Shown: positions 35,767 through 44,662, counted from the first letter of the stretch. The stretch: DNA of 64,000 nt from Virgibacillus oceani (GCF_014638995.1 NZ_BMFR01000011.1:1-64000); one strand, 5' to 3'. Notes: generated from the sequence alone by a model not told the origin. Program-made: numbers and translations.

Positions 35767-37272
35767 TTAAGCACTTTTATCTATATTTTCCTTACCAGCT
35801 GCCTTTCGATTTTTAATAAGCGGAACGATAAAGGATAAGATGGCCAATAACAGCATAGTGCCAGCAATTGGGCTAGTTACAAAAATAGATAAGCTTCCGT
35901 TTGAAATGGTTAATGACTGACGAAATGCCTGTTCCATCATGCCTCCTAAAATAAACGCCAATAGCAGAGGTGCGGCAGGGAAGTTTAACAGCCTCATTAG
36001 ATAGCCAATAATTCCAAATGCCAGAAGCAGATACAAATCAAACGTGCTGAAGCTGATGGCATAAACACCAATGACACAAAAAACGATAACTAGAGATATT
36101 AGCAGCGGTCTTGGGACGAGCAATATTCTCGACAAGTACGGAATCAGCGGCAGGTTCAAAATTAATAGGAAAACATTGCCGATATACATACTTGCAATAA
36201 CACCCCAGAATACGTCCGGATGATCTGTCATTAATAATGGACCAGGTTGAATGCCTAGAACGATTAGAGCGCCAAGCATGACAGCAGTGGTTCCGGAACC
36301 TGGAATTCCTAAACTTAACAACGGGACAAATGCACCGTTGTTTGCAGCGTTATTCGCTGTTTCAGGTGCGGCAACCCCTTTTATTGATCCTTTCCCAAAC
36401 TCCTCCGGCTTTTTAGACAGCTTTTTTTCGGAAATATAGCCTAAAAAAGAAGAAATTGTCCCGCCTGCCCCTGGTAAAACACCGACAAGAAAGCCAAGAA
36501 CGGACTGTCTTCCCATTGTCGGACCCATTTCTTTATACTCTTCTTTTGTCAGCCTGAGACTTCCTACATTGTGCATATCATCCATCTTATTTTTTCTGCC
36601 CAATATAAGAGAAGTCACTTCAGCGAGCGCAAACAGTCCGAGCGCGATAACTAGAAAATCGATTCCTTCCATTAAATGCGGACTGCCAAACGTAAATCGG
36701 AGTGTCCCTGTTTGCGCATCGATCCCGATCGTTGCAATCATTAGCCCGATCACGCCGGAAATAAGTGCCTTAATAGTCGATCCCTCTGATAGACTCGCAA
36801 TGGCCGTCAACCCCAGAAGCATCAGGGCAAAGTATTCCGGCGGGCCAAATGACACGGCAACCTTGGAGAGCAGCGGAGCAAAGAAAGTAAGAAATACAAC
36901 ACTGATCGTCCCGCCAACAAACGATCCAATTGCGGCGACAGCAAGTGCTTTCCCCGCCTTTCCTTGCTTTGCCATCGGATACCCGTCAAATGTTGTGGCA
37001 ACTGCTTCGGATACGCCTGGAGCATTTAACAAAATTGATGAAGCAGCCCCGCCATATGCCGCACCATAATAAACTCCCGCCATCAATAGCAGGGCAATTG
37101 CAGGGTCCATTCCATATGTGATGGGGATCATCACGGCAATTGCTGTAATTGGGCCAAGTCCCGGGATCATCCCAATCACGGTTCCAACCGAAACCCCTAT
37201 TAAAACAAATAATATGCCATCTAGGCTTAGGGCAACCTGAAACCCTTGTGCTAATCCTTGAAAAACATCCAT
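35767..37272 (-). CDS. tctA: Tripartite tricarboxylate transporter large permease, TctA type
   Basis: This 501-residue membrane protein is the large permease of a TTT importer. The two glycine-rich family repeats are present: GTVIGMIPGLGPITAIAVMIPITYGMDP near the N-terminus and GVLPGAGGTISSFLGY in the second half, along with APETANNAANNGAFVPLLSLGIPGSG. Working with TctB and the TctC binding lipoprotein it takes up citrate-type acids with a cation. It lies 15 bp after tctB. Confidence 0.92.
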   Translation of the reverse strand: MDVFQGLAQGFQVALSLDGILFVLIGVSVGTVIGMIPGLGPITAIAVMIPITYGMDPAIALLLMAGVYYGAAYGGAASSILLNAPGVSEAVATTFDGYPMAKQGKAGKALAVAAIGSFVGGTISVVFLTFFAPLLSKVAVSFGPPEYFALMLLGLTAIASLSEGSTIKALISGVIGLMIATIGIDAQTGTLRFTFGSPHLMEGIDFLVIALGLFALAEVTSLILGRKNKMDDMHNVGSLRLTKEEYKEMGPTMGRQSVLGFLVGVLPGAGGTISSFLGYISEKKLSKKPEEFGKGSIKGVAAPETANNAANNGAFVPLLSLGIPGSGTTAVMLGALIVLGIQPGPLLMTDHPDVFWGVIASMYIGNVFLLILNLPLIPYLSRILLVPRPLLISLVIVFCVIGVYAISFSTFDLYLLLAFGIIGYLMRLLNFPAAPLLLAFILGGMMEQAFRQSLTISNGSLSIFVTSPIAGTMLLLAILSFIVPLIKNRKAAGKENIDKSA

Positions 37273-37287
37273 TGTGCAGCCTCCTTC

Positions 37288-37740
37288 TTAAAACGGCAAT
37301 ATTCCCGTTGGTAGTTGTACTTGCAGAAATGAATCAAAAAGCAAATAAATTAATATAGGTACAGCAAGCGAAACGATTCCATTGACCACATGCTTTTTGT
37401 ACCCAAGAAACATGGAACAAAAGAACAGAAATAAGACCGTCACTAAAATAAAACCGAGGATTTCCAAAAAGAAGATATAGCAAACAATAAAGCCAACAAC
37501 ACCCAATACAATTGGCAATTCTTTTTTCGGAATACGCTCATCATTATCGTTCGTTTTCTGATCGTTTGTAAAAAAGAGAAACACTGCTAAGATCAGTAAT
37601 AAGAATCCCAAGCCGATTGGTATCATATCTGAATCAATTGGAACATAAGCATACGCTGGAAGCCGGAAACTTAGAATTAAATAAAAGATACCAACTGCTA
37701 TTAAACAAATGGAAATCTTTCTATTCGTCGTACCAAACAT
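37288..37740 (-). CDS. tctB: Tripartite tricarboxylate transporter small permease, TctB type
   Basis: This 150-residue protein with four predicted membrane helices is the small TTT subunit. The frame opens at 37779, but the ATG at 37740 (MFGTTNRKISICL) has AGGTGG 7 bp upstream and is preferred. It lies between tctC (57 bp gap) and tctA (15 bp gap). TctB proteins are poorly conserved, so position and topology carry most of the evidence. Confidence 0.85.
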   Translation of the reverse strand: MFGTTNRKISICLIAVGIFYLILSFRLPAYAYVPIDSDMIPIGLGFLLLILAVFLFFTNDQKTNDNDERIPKKELPIVLGVVGFIVCYIFFLEILGFILVTVLFLFFCSMFLGYKKHVVNGIVSLAVPILIYLLFDSFLQVQLPTGILPF

Positions 37741-37797
37741 GAATACACCACCTTGTAGAAAGGAGCCAATGGGATGCACTGGCTCCGCTGAATTCCT

Positions 37798-38817
37798 TTA
37801 TTTTGCAAGTCCTAATTCTTCTAAAAGTCCCTTTATATCTGCTTTTTCCTTGTCCAGAAATTCCTTATATTCCTGGCTGTTCATATACATCTCGTTCCAT
37901 CCGTACTTATTTCTGATCTCAGCAAACTCCGACGATTCACTTAACGCTTTAAACTTTTCCTCATAAAATTTCAATGCGGCTTCATCCATGTCCGGTGGCC
38001 CAAAGAATCCACGCCAGTTAACAAATGATGCATCAATTCCTTGTTCTTTAGCTGTTTGGAAGTCAGAAATAACATCACCCTCTAACCGTTCTTCCGCAGT
38101 AATCCCTAACACTTTAATTTTTCCCGCTTTAACCTGTTCGACCGTCTCGGCAATGCCTGTAGAATATACATCAACACTTCCGTTCAGCAACGATGTCAAT
38201 GCCCCGCCATCCTGGTCAGAAACATATTTTATTTTTGTAATATCCACACCTGCAGCCTTAGCGATTTTGACAAATTGAATATGATCCATGCTGCCTGGAG
38301 AAGATGCGCCTACTACCGTAATGCTGGATGGATCCTTTTTCATGTCCTCGAATAATTCATTCAAATTGTCCCATTTAGCATCTGCCTTTACAGCAAATGC
38401 ACCATAATCTGCAATCAAATTAGAGATCGGTGTAAAATCTTCATGCCCATATTGGGATTGTCCGTTCAATGGCACTAACAAAATTGGTGGAGAAGATACG
38501 AACAAATTGTATGGACTATTTCGTTCTTTAATATAAGCCCAGCCAACTGCTCCACCACCGCCAGGCTTGTTCACTACCCCAATGTCCTGTTCAATGATTC
38601 CTGTTTCCCCGAACATTTTGGCAGCCATGCGAGCTGTCGTATCCCAGCCGCCGCCAGCTCCCGATGGCGCGACAATTTCAATTGAATTTTCCGGTGTCCA
38701 AGAACTGCCCTCTCCCTCGTCACCTGATCCACTCGCTTCCTTATCGCCGCCCGATGAACATGCAGCAGCAAACACCATAAGAAAGATTAGTACAGAAACT
38801 GATAATAATTTCTTCAT
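37798..38817 (-). CDS. tctC: Tripartite tricarboxylate transporter binding lipoprotein, TctC type
   Basis: This 339-residue extracellular lipoprotein (lipobox AAAC, Cys20 from the chosen start) belongs to the Bug/TctC family. Its first binding segment, IVAPSGAGGGWDTTARMAAK, and the second, NKPGGGGAVGWAYIK, are the typical carboxylate loops. It captures a tri- or dicarboxylate for TctAB. The frame opens 15 codons earlier, but AGGGGG ahead of the ATG at 38817 and the signal peptide beginning there fix the start. It is the first gene of the tct-prp operon. Confidence 0.9.
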   Translation of the reverse strand: MKKLLSVSVLIFLMVFAAACSSGGDKEASGSGDEGEGSSWTPENSIEIVAPSGAGGGWDTTARMAAKMFGETGIIEQDIGVVNKPGGGGAVGWAYIKERNSPYNLFVSSPPILLVPLNGQSQYGHEDFTPISNLIADYGAFAVKADAKWDNLNELFEDMKKDPSSITVVGASSPGSMDHIQFVKIAKAAGVDITKIKYVSDQDGGALTSLLNGSVDVYSTGIAETVEQVKAGKIKVLGITAEERLEGDVISDFQTAKEQGIDASFVNWRGFFGPPDMDEAALKFYEEKFKALSESSEFAEIRNKYGWNEMYMNSQEYKEFLDKEKADIKGLLEELGLAK

Positions 38818-38882
38818 GAAAAAAATTCCCCCTTCACCTTTATTAATGTGGGACAAATCCATCCCTTGGTAAGACTTTAAAG

Positions 38883-38911
38883 TATATACCCAGTTTTGTA
38901 ACCGTTTTCAA
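38883..38911 (-). promoter_or_regulatory. Promoter of the tct-prp operon with overlapping cre site
   Basis: On the minus strand TTGAAA (38911-38906) and TATATA (38888-38883) are 17 bp apart. Overlapping the -35, TGAAAACGGTTACA (38910-38897) matches the cre consensus at all 14 positions, so CcpA bound there would block RNA polymerase. This places the tricarboxylate operon under carbon catabolite repression, about 80 bp before tctC. Confidence 0.75.
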
Positions 38912-39007
38912 AATAATGAGCAAAAAGTTTATTCTGTGTATTTTGTTCATTTTGTTCATGGATGCAATGATTTTGACTGTTAATGGTGTGCTTTTGGTTA
39001 GGCTTCT

Positions 39008-39047
39008 GCTCTCCTGCCGATGTTCCTGCTCTCCTGCCAATGTTCTC
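39008..39047. repeat. Two tandem 20-bp repeats
   Basis: TGCTCTCCTGCCGATGTTCC (39008-39027) is followed directly by TGCTCTCCTGCCAATGTTCT (39028-39047), 18 of 20 identical. They lie between the response-regulator 3' end and the tctC promoter. Their role is unknown. Confidence 0.8.
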
Positions 39048-39064
39048 GCAGTCAAGCTCTCTCC

Positions 39065-39100
39065 AAAAAAACACCCCAACATAACGTTAGGATGTTTTCA
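39065..39100 (-). terminator. Terminator of the two-component gene pair
   Basis: On the minus strand AAACATCC pairs with GGGTGTTT (one G-T pair) around TAACGTTATGTTG, followed by more T residues. The left arm overlaps the last codons of the response-regulator gene, so the kinase-regulator pair ends here and the tct operon starts afresh downstream. Confidence 0.65.
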
Positions 39101-39773
39101 CACGTATTCGATAGCGTCGTTCGGGTCTTCCGACTATCCCGTATTCGAGCTCTGCAGTTCCTTCTCCAACAGAAATCAAATATTCTAAATACCTTCTCGC
39201 GGTTGTTCTGGAAGCGCCGATTCTTGTTCCCATTTCTTCTGCTGTAATGCCGCCTTCCCCTGAAGCAAGGTATCCCCTCACTTTTTCCAGTGTTAATGGG
39301 TCAATTCCCTTTGGAGTCTGCTTCACACTAGCCATGCCTGCATTGGAATAGCCAAAATATGCATCCAGAAATGACTGGTCAATCTCTTGCTTTCCATCAA
39401 ATGACCTCTTCGTTTGTTTATATTTTTCAATCGTTGCAATGAATCGCTTCATTTCCACAGGCTTAATAATATAATCAAAAATGCCGTTTCGAATAGATTG
39501 CTCAATCATTTCTTTTTCGGTGGCAGCTGAAATCATAATTATGTCTGTACGCGCATTTACTTTCCGAATATCCGAAATGAGTTCCGTTCCAAGTACATCA
39601 GGCATGTAGATATCCAGCAGGACCAAGTCCACAGGTTCCTCCTGAATAAGCTTTAATGTATCCTTTCCATTCAGTGCTTTGCCAACGATATTAATTTCAG
39701 AAATATCGGTTAGAAACTTTTCATGAATGCCGGCCACTCGAAAATCATCCTCAGCAATAACAACATGAATCAT
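39087..39773 (-). CDS. Response regulator, CitB/DcuR (CitT) type
   Basis: This 228-residue cytosolic regulator has a receiver domain with Asp54 (LVLLDIYMPD) as phosphate acceptor, acidic residues Glu8, Asp9 and Asp10, and a C-terminal helix-turn-helix (EEMGTRIGASRTTARRYLEYL). This architecture is that of CitB/DcuR/CitT regulators controlling citrate and C4-dicarboxylate uptake. It lies 20 bp after its kinase and next to the tricarboxylate operon, which it very likely activates. Confidence 0.9.
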   Translation of the reverse strand: MIHVVIAEDDFRVAGIHEKFLTDISEINIVGKALNGKDTLKLIQEEPVDLVLLDIYMPDVLGTELISDIRKVNARTDIIMISAATEKEMIEQSIRNGIFDYIIKPVEMKRFIATIEKYKQTKRSFDGKQEIDQSFLDAYFGYSNAGMASVKQTPKGIDPLTLEKVRGYLASGEGGITAEEMGTRIGASRTTARRYLEYLISVGEGTAELEYGIVGRPERRYRIRVKTS

Positions 39774-39793
39774 CGTCCATCCCCCCAGCTATT

Positions 39794-41404
39794 TCACGCG
39801 TGCTTACTTTTATTTTTCAAAAGCTGTTTTGGTAAAAATACAGAAAATACCGCCCCGCCATTTTTTTGATTATGCACCTCAATACTTCCATGGAGCTCAT
39901 CCACAATTTCTTTAACCGTAGACAATCCATAGCCCCGATCCGCCTGTTCTTTTGTGGAAAATCCTCTATTAAATATCTGATGAATCGTATCATCCTTAAT
40001 CCCGTTTCCATTGTCGGAAATATCGAATACAATATCTTCACCAACATCCGTCACGAAAAACACGACACGTTTAGATGCCTGACCCTCGACCGCTTCAATC
40101 GCATTATCGATCAGATTTCCCAGGATCATGATTAGCTTCGACATATCGATATGCTTCGGCACACCCTGCAGTGCACTATTCGGATCAATCGAAAATTCCA
40201 CCTTTTTCTCCGATGCCTTTCCAATTTTACCAAGCAAAATAGCTTGTACCGTTCTGTCTGTTATTTGTCCAAGCAACACCTTATTTTGATGGTTATGTAT
40301 ATCTGATTCCGTCTGGATCAGCTGAATCGCTTCGTTATAATGTCCAAGCTGAAGCAAACCAGACAATACATACAATTTGTTCGTGAACTCATGTGTCTGT
40401 GCCCGCAAGTCCTCAGAATACCGTTTCACCTCTGATAAAGTATCCAGCATTTCATTTAGTTCGGTTTTGTCCCTAAAACTGGCAACAACACCTGCAACAC
40501 GGCCATTTTCTACAATTGGCGTACGGTTAACAATGATATGCTTATCCTGCAAGATCATCTCTTTGTTTTTCTCTTTCTTACCAGATTGTAATACATGATA
40601 CATCCTTGTATTTGGTAAAACATCCTCAACTTTTCTATTCGTGCAGTCTTCTGCAAGTCCAAGAATTCGCTGCGCAGAATAATTCATCATCGTAATTTTC
40701 CCATCTTGATCGATTGCAATAATTCCCTCTGTAATGGAAAACAAAATAGCCTGACGTTCTCGATACAGGGAGGCGATTTGATGCGGCTCCAGTCCAAGGA
40801 TGTCTTTGCGGATGTTTCTCGATAGCATAACACCGCCGGCTACCCCCATCAATATGACAATAAATGCAAAACCACTAACCTTAATTAATTTATTAAAAAT
40901 TACCGTCTTAATATCCTCAATCATAAAGCCAACCGACACGATTCCGATTATATCACCTGCTTCATTAAAAATCGGTGCCTTCCCTCGCAACGATGGACCA
41001 AGGCTGCCAACTGCCTTCGATGTATAATACTCACCGTGAATTAGCGCCTTTCCATTATCACCGCCAACCATATGTTTTCCTAGTTTTTCCTCGTCCGGAT
41101 GGGCATACCGAATACTGTCCGCATTCCCGATCACAATAAATTCCGCCCCAACCCGCTTTTTGATTCTTTGTACAATCGGCTGGATGACCTTTGAAGGATT
41201 ATCTAATTTAAAAGCATCAATAATTGTCGGCATAAATGAGATTGTCGCTGCCGCTTGAAGTGCCCGCTGCCCCATATTCTCTTCCGTTTGTTTTGTTTCC
41301 ATAAACGCAATAATACATGTAAATGAAATCGTCACAAAAAGGATTAAGGATATAATTAACGTTAAAATCTTCGTCTGCAATGAGATGTTTTTCATGGCTG
41401 TCAT
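39794..41404 (-). CDS. Sensor histidine kinase, CitA/DcuS type
   Basis: This protein of about 536 residues has a membrane helix near residues 10-35, an extracellular PAS-like (CitA/DcuS) sensor domain with GEYYTSKAVGSLGPSLRGKAP, a second helix (about 175-200), a cytoplasmic PAS domain, the H-box HEFTNKLYVLSGLLQL and a HATPase domain (NLIDNAIEAV, DNGNGI, GYGLSTVKEIV). It would sense an extracellular carboxylate. The open frame begins with a TTG at 41422; ATG at 41404 or 41395 is more likely, and both lie near AAGGGG. With the response regulator it flanks the tct-prp genes. Confidence 0.88.
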   Translation of the reverse strand: MTAMKNISLQTKILTLIISLILFVTISFTCIIAFMETKQTEENMGQRALQAAATISFMPTIIDAFKLDNPSKVIQPIVQRIKKRVGAEFIVIGNADSIRYAHPDEEKLGKHMVGGDNGKALIHGEYYTSKAVGSLGPSLRGKAPIFNEAGDIIGIVSVGFMIEDIKTVIFNKLIKVSGFAFIVILMGVAGGVMLSRNIRKDILGLEPHQIASLYRERQAILFSITEGIIAIDQDGKITMMNYSAQRILGLAEDCTNRKVEDVLPNTRMYHVLQSGKKEKNKEMILQDKHIIVNRTPIVENGRVAGVVASFRDKTELNEMLDTLSEVKRYSEDLRAQTHEFTNKLYVLSGLLQLGHYNEAIQLIQTESDIHNHQNKVLLGQITDRTVQAILLGKIGKASEKKVEFSIDPNSALQGVPKHIDMSKLIMILGNLIDNAIEAVEGQASKRVVFFVTDVGEDIVFDISDNGNGIKDDTIHQIFNRGFSTKEQADRGYGLSTVKEIVDELHGSIEVHNQKNGGAVFSVFLPKQLLKNKSKHA

Positions 41405-41482
41405 AACCCCTTCTTCACACAATTGACACCGCTTCCCCTATAAATCTAGCATAATATTTAGTATATTTAAAGTTTTACAGCA

Positions 41483-41631
41483 ATAGGGCAAGGAATCAGG
41501 TCTGGGACGGGGGGGTGGTGGTGGGACAGGGGGTCAGGTTTGGGACAGGGGGTCAGGTCCACTGTCCCGGTACAAAGGGGGCTGTGTGACCAGGATGCGG
41601 GCCGGGACGAGGGGTCTGACCCCTCGTCCCA
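41483..41631. repeat. GGGACAAGGGGTC-family palindromic repeats, locus 8 (degenerate cluster)
   Basis: Several partial arms occur in a row: GGGACGGGGG, GGGACAGGGGGTCAGG twice, CACTGTCCCGG, then a complete palindrome GGGACGAGGGGTCTGACC and complement (41603-41630). They fill the gap between the kinase 5' end and the NagE-like gene 3' end. Short frames crossing it are artefacts of the repeats. Confidence 0.75.
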
Positions 41632-41642
41632 CTCAGAACATG

Positions 41643-41677
41643 AAAAAAGGAAGCAAAAGGACCGTCCCTTTGCTTCC
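41643..41677 (-). terminator. Terminator of the EIIA-antiterminator-IICB operon
   Basis: On the minus strand GGAAGCAAAGGGAC pairs with GTCCTTTTGCTTCC (mostly perfect), followed by TTTTTT. It lies 22 bp after the IICB stop. A second copy of GGAAGCAAAGGG precedes the stem. Confidence 0.8.
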
Positions 41678-41698
41678 CTTTGCTTCCCTGCGCTATGC

Positions 41699-43144
41699 TT
41701 ATTTTTTTCCGCGAATTTTATTGACTTCGTCTGCAACGAACTGTACGCTTGTTCCGACGATAACTTGAATGCTTTGTTTTCCTACAATATTAATCCCCGG
41801 GACACCTGTAGATTTGATTTTATCTTGGTCTACTTTGTCCATATCATTTACTTCCACTCTTAACCGGGTCGTACAATAATCAACAGAGTCGACATTTTCA
41901 TCGCCTCCGAGTCCTTCATAAATTTTAGCTGCCATGACAGTGAATTTATCATCACCGCTAGCTTGGTCATTATCTGAAGCTTCTTCTTCTGTTTCATCCT
42001 CACGTCCTGGTGTTTTCAAATTAAATTTAACGATAAGGAATCGGAACAAGAAGTAATAAATAACCGCAAATACAAGTCCCTGAACAATGAGCATGTATGG
42101 CTGGTTAGCGATTGGATTTGTAAAGCTCAATGTATAATCAACAAATCCTGCACTGAACCCGAAACCAGACGTCCAGTGAAATAAAGCAGCTATGAACAAG
42201 GACAAACCTGTTAGCAGGGCATGTACCACATACAATGCTGGTGCCAAGAACATGAATGAGAATTCAAGTGGTTCTGTTACACCAGTAAAGAAAGCAGCAA
42301 ATGCAGCCGCCAACATCAAGGATGCAGCTTGTTTTTTACGCTTTGTTTTTGCCGTATGGTACATAGCTAAAGCAGCTGCAGGCAAGCCAAACATCATAAT
42401 TGGGAAAAATCCTGCCTGATACATACCGGTAATCCCTTTTGTTCCCTCACCAGCTAAGAATTTACCAATATCATTAATTCCTGCTACATCAAACCAGAAT
42501 ACTGAGTTTAGTGCATGGTGCAATCCTGTTGGAATTAGGAGCCGGTTAAAGAAACCATACAATCCCGCACCAAAGGCTTCCAGGTTACTTATCGCTGTAC
42601 CAAACGATACAAGCCATGAATATACAATCGGCCATACCAAATACAGAACACCTGCCATAACGACCATTGCCGCTGCAGACATAATCGGCGCAAGACGTTT
42701 ACCACTAAAAAATGCAAGTGCATCAGGTAATTTTACGCCACTAAAACGATTGTACATCATAGCGGAAATAATCCCCGAGATAATCCCGATAAATACGTTT
42801 TCATTTTGTGCAAAGGCCGGGTTGACACTTTCGGGATCGATCCCCTGCAAGCCAGCGACTGAATCTGTAGATATTAATGTACTTACAACTAAAAATCCAA
42901 CAAGCCCGCTCAGTCCGGCGGCGCCATGTTTATCCTTAGATAATCCAATGGCAATACCGACCGCGAACAGTATACCTAAATTATTTAGGATTGATGTTCC
43001 AGCGGTCAGAAAAAAAGTACCGACCACATTCCCATCTGTCAAACCTAGAATCCAGTTTCCAATACCAGCTAAAATTGCTGCTGCAGGAAGGACTGCGACC
43101 GGCAGCATCAAAGCGCGGCCAAGGTTTTGCAATTTTTTCATCAT
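41699..43144 (-). CDS. PTS IICB permease, N-acetylglucosamine/glucose family (NagE-like)
   Basis: This 481-residue protein has a glucose-superfamily EIIC domain (about 1-390), a short acidic linker and an EIIB domain with the phosphocysteine motif VDYCTTRLRV (about residue 430). The EIIC stretch IPTGLHHALNSVFWFD is more like N-acetylglucosamine permeases (NagE/NagP) than PtsG. It lacks a fused EIIA, which is supplied by a separate gene of the same operon. GGGGG precedes the ATG pair. The glucose-type antiterminator target upstream leaves glucose as an alternative substrate. Confidence 0.87.
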   Translation of the reverse strand: MMKKLQNLGRALMLPVAVLPAAAILAGIGNWILGLTDGNVVGTFFLTAGTSILNNLGILFAVGIAIGLSKDKHGAAGLSGLVGFLVVSTLISTDSVAGLQGIDPESVNPAFAQNENVFIGIISGIISAMMYNRFSGVKLPDALAFFSGKRLAPIMSAAAMVVMAGVLYLVWPIVYSWLVSFGTAISNLEAFGAGLYGFFNRLLIPTGLHHALNSVFWFDVAGINDIGKFLAGEGTKGITGMYQAGFFPIMMFGLPAAALAMYHTAKTKRKKQAASLMLAAAFAAFFTGVTEPLEFSFMFLAPALYVVHALLTGLSLFIAALFHWTSGFGFSAGFVDYTLSFTNPIANQPYMLIVQGLVFAVIYYFLFRFLIVKFNLKTPGREDETEEEASDNDQASGDDKFTVMAAKIYEGLGGDENVDSVDYCTTRLRVEVNDMDKVDQDKIKSTGVPGINIVGKQSIQVIVGTSVQFVADEVNKIRGKK

Positions 43145-43285
43145 TTGAATTTCCCCCTTTTTGTTTAACTAAACCTTTTTAAAAACTTAAATTCATTCAC
43201 CTTAATCCCATGGAAGATTACTTCACACTCCAAATCTTTCGAATAATTGTATCCGCTGCCAAAATCTCAGAGTAAACTATGATAG

Positions 43286-44107
43286 CTAATGTTGTCTTAA
43301 CCTTTCAATGTGAAGTGTTATATAACCCAATTCTTCCTCTGGCAATTCGACGCCATGAGTCCGGGACAATTTTTTTGAAACCTCTAGGGCACATTGAAAG
43401 GATACCTTAAATTTGCGTTTTATCATTTCAAGCATTTCGCCGTCCATGGAATGTACCTCATAATGATTCACCCTTGTTAAAGCAAAACGAAGATGGGTAA
43501 TCAGACGTTCATAGGATATGTCGTCTTCCTCAAGATTAATTTGCAAATGATCCTTGATTGTTTCCACCATGTCCCTGACAATTGCAGTTTGCCTGACGGT
43601 TTCGTGCAAATCACCTCCCTTAATTTTCATTGTGTGAATATGCAGGGCAATAAAGGCAGCTTCATCAATTGGCATTTCCGTATGAATTTGATCCTTTATG
43701 TGCTGAATTGCCCACAGTCCGATATCAAATTCCGCACTATACAGGATTTTTATTTCCTGCAGCAACTTATTTTTAACATGAATACCCTGCTTCTCACGTT
43801 CAATAGCAAAAGATATGTGGTCTGTAAGCGCCAAGAGTAAATGATCGTTCAGCTTCGTGTCTAACCGTTTTTCTGCGTACATAATAATTTCCTTTGAAAG
43901 GGTAAAATGTTCTTCCGGTATTTGTAATAATAACTGCTGGAGTTTTTCATTTTCTTTTAAAACAAACAGCTTTTCAATTTTATTGCTATTGACAATGTCG
44001 TTTTTCCCCTTTTCAAAACCGACACCAGGGCCAATCGCGATTTGCTCCTGCTGTTCCTTATCTAGTACAATGACAGCATTATTATTTAAGACTTTCGTTA
44101 TTTTCAC
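43286..44107 (-). CDS. BglG-family RNA-binding antiterminator (GlcT-like)
   Basis: This 273-residue protein has an N-terminal RNA-binding CAT domain (MKITKVLNNNAVIVLD to about 55) and two PRD domains with paired histidines (LALTDHISFAIER, ALHIHTMK, RFALTRVNHYEV, YITLHIERLR). In its active form it would bind the leader RNA and prevent formation of the terminator. The frame opens with ATG at 44122, but GTG at 44107 follows GGGGGT by 7 bp and yields the standard family start. It lies between its EIIA and IICB partners, so it controls its own synthesis. Confidence 0.87.
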   Translation of the reverse strand: MKITKVLNNNAVIVLDKEQQEQIAIGPGVGFEKGKNDIVNSNKIEKLFVLKENEKLQQLLLQIPEEHFTLSKEIIMYAEKRLDTKLNDHLLLALTDHISFAIEREKQGIHVKNKLLQEIKILYSAEFDIGLWAIQHIKDQIHTEMPIDEAAFIALHIHTMKIKGGDLHETVRQTAIVRDMVETIKDHLQINLEEDDISYERLITHLRFALTRVNHYEVHSMDGEMLEMIKRKFKVSFQCALEVSKKLSRTHGVELPEEELGYITLHIERLRQH

Positions 44108-44176
44108 CGTACACACCCCCATTCAGCCGGCATTATTAATGACTTGGCATACGTCATCAATAATGGAAGCGGAGAA

Positions 44177-44662
44177 TTAATAAACGGTAATAATTTCCGT
44201 TTCTCCTGCTTTCCCATCTTTCTGTTCCGTAATTTCAAATGTCTTGCCACTCGTTTGACTGTTTGTGATAACAATTGGAGTAATCACATCTTTGGCATGT
44301 TCACCAATATAGGCCAAATCAAATTCCATCAGAGAATCCCCAACAGAAACCTGATCACCCACAGTTACTTTTGGTGTAAATCCTTCCCCTTTTAGTGCAA
44401 CCGTTTCCAACCCAATATGAATTAATAGCTCCAAACCATCATCGGTTTGAATCCCAACAGCATGCTTCGATTCAGGAACCTGTACAATTTTTCCATCTGC
44501 TGGAGACACAACTTTTCCTGTGCTTGGAATGATAGCAACCCCTTCCCCCATCATCTTTTGACTAAAAACCGGATCAGGAACCTCTTCAAGCGGAACAATC
44601 TTCCCGTTTATTGGTGAATAAATTTTATGATTACTTGATTTTTTAAATAAATTTTTAAACAT
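44177..44662 (-). CDS. PTS EIIA component, glucose type (Crr-like)
   Basis: This 161-residue cytosolic phosphocarrier has both active-site histidine regions: VPESKHAVGI (about 66-75) and ELLIHIGLETVAL (about 82-94). It accepts phosphate from HPr and passes it to the IIB domain of the NagE-like permease. AAAAGGAG precedes the ATG. It is the first gene of an operon whose leader has an antiterminator target and a terminator. Confidence 0.9.
   Translation of the reverse strand: MFKNLFKKSSNHKIYSPINGKIVPLEEVPDPVFSQKMMGEGVAIIPSTGKVVSPADGKIVQVPESKHAVGIQTDDGLELLIHIGLETVALKGEGFTPKVTVGDQVSVGDSLMEFDLAYIGEHAKDVITPIVITNSQTSGKTFEITEQKDGKAGETEIITVY

Noticed and set aside
38843..39247. Overlapping short frames with cysteine- and arginine-rich peptides upstream of tctC
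   Set aside because: They run across the 20-bp tandem repeats and the terminator, overlap each other on both strands and lack start signals.
41467..41863. Several short frames on both strands over the repeat cluster and the NagE 3' end
   Set aside because: They are made of the GGGACAGGGGGTC repeats or lie antisense to the clear IICB gene and have no ribosome sites.
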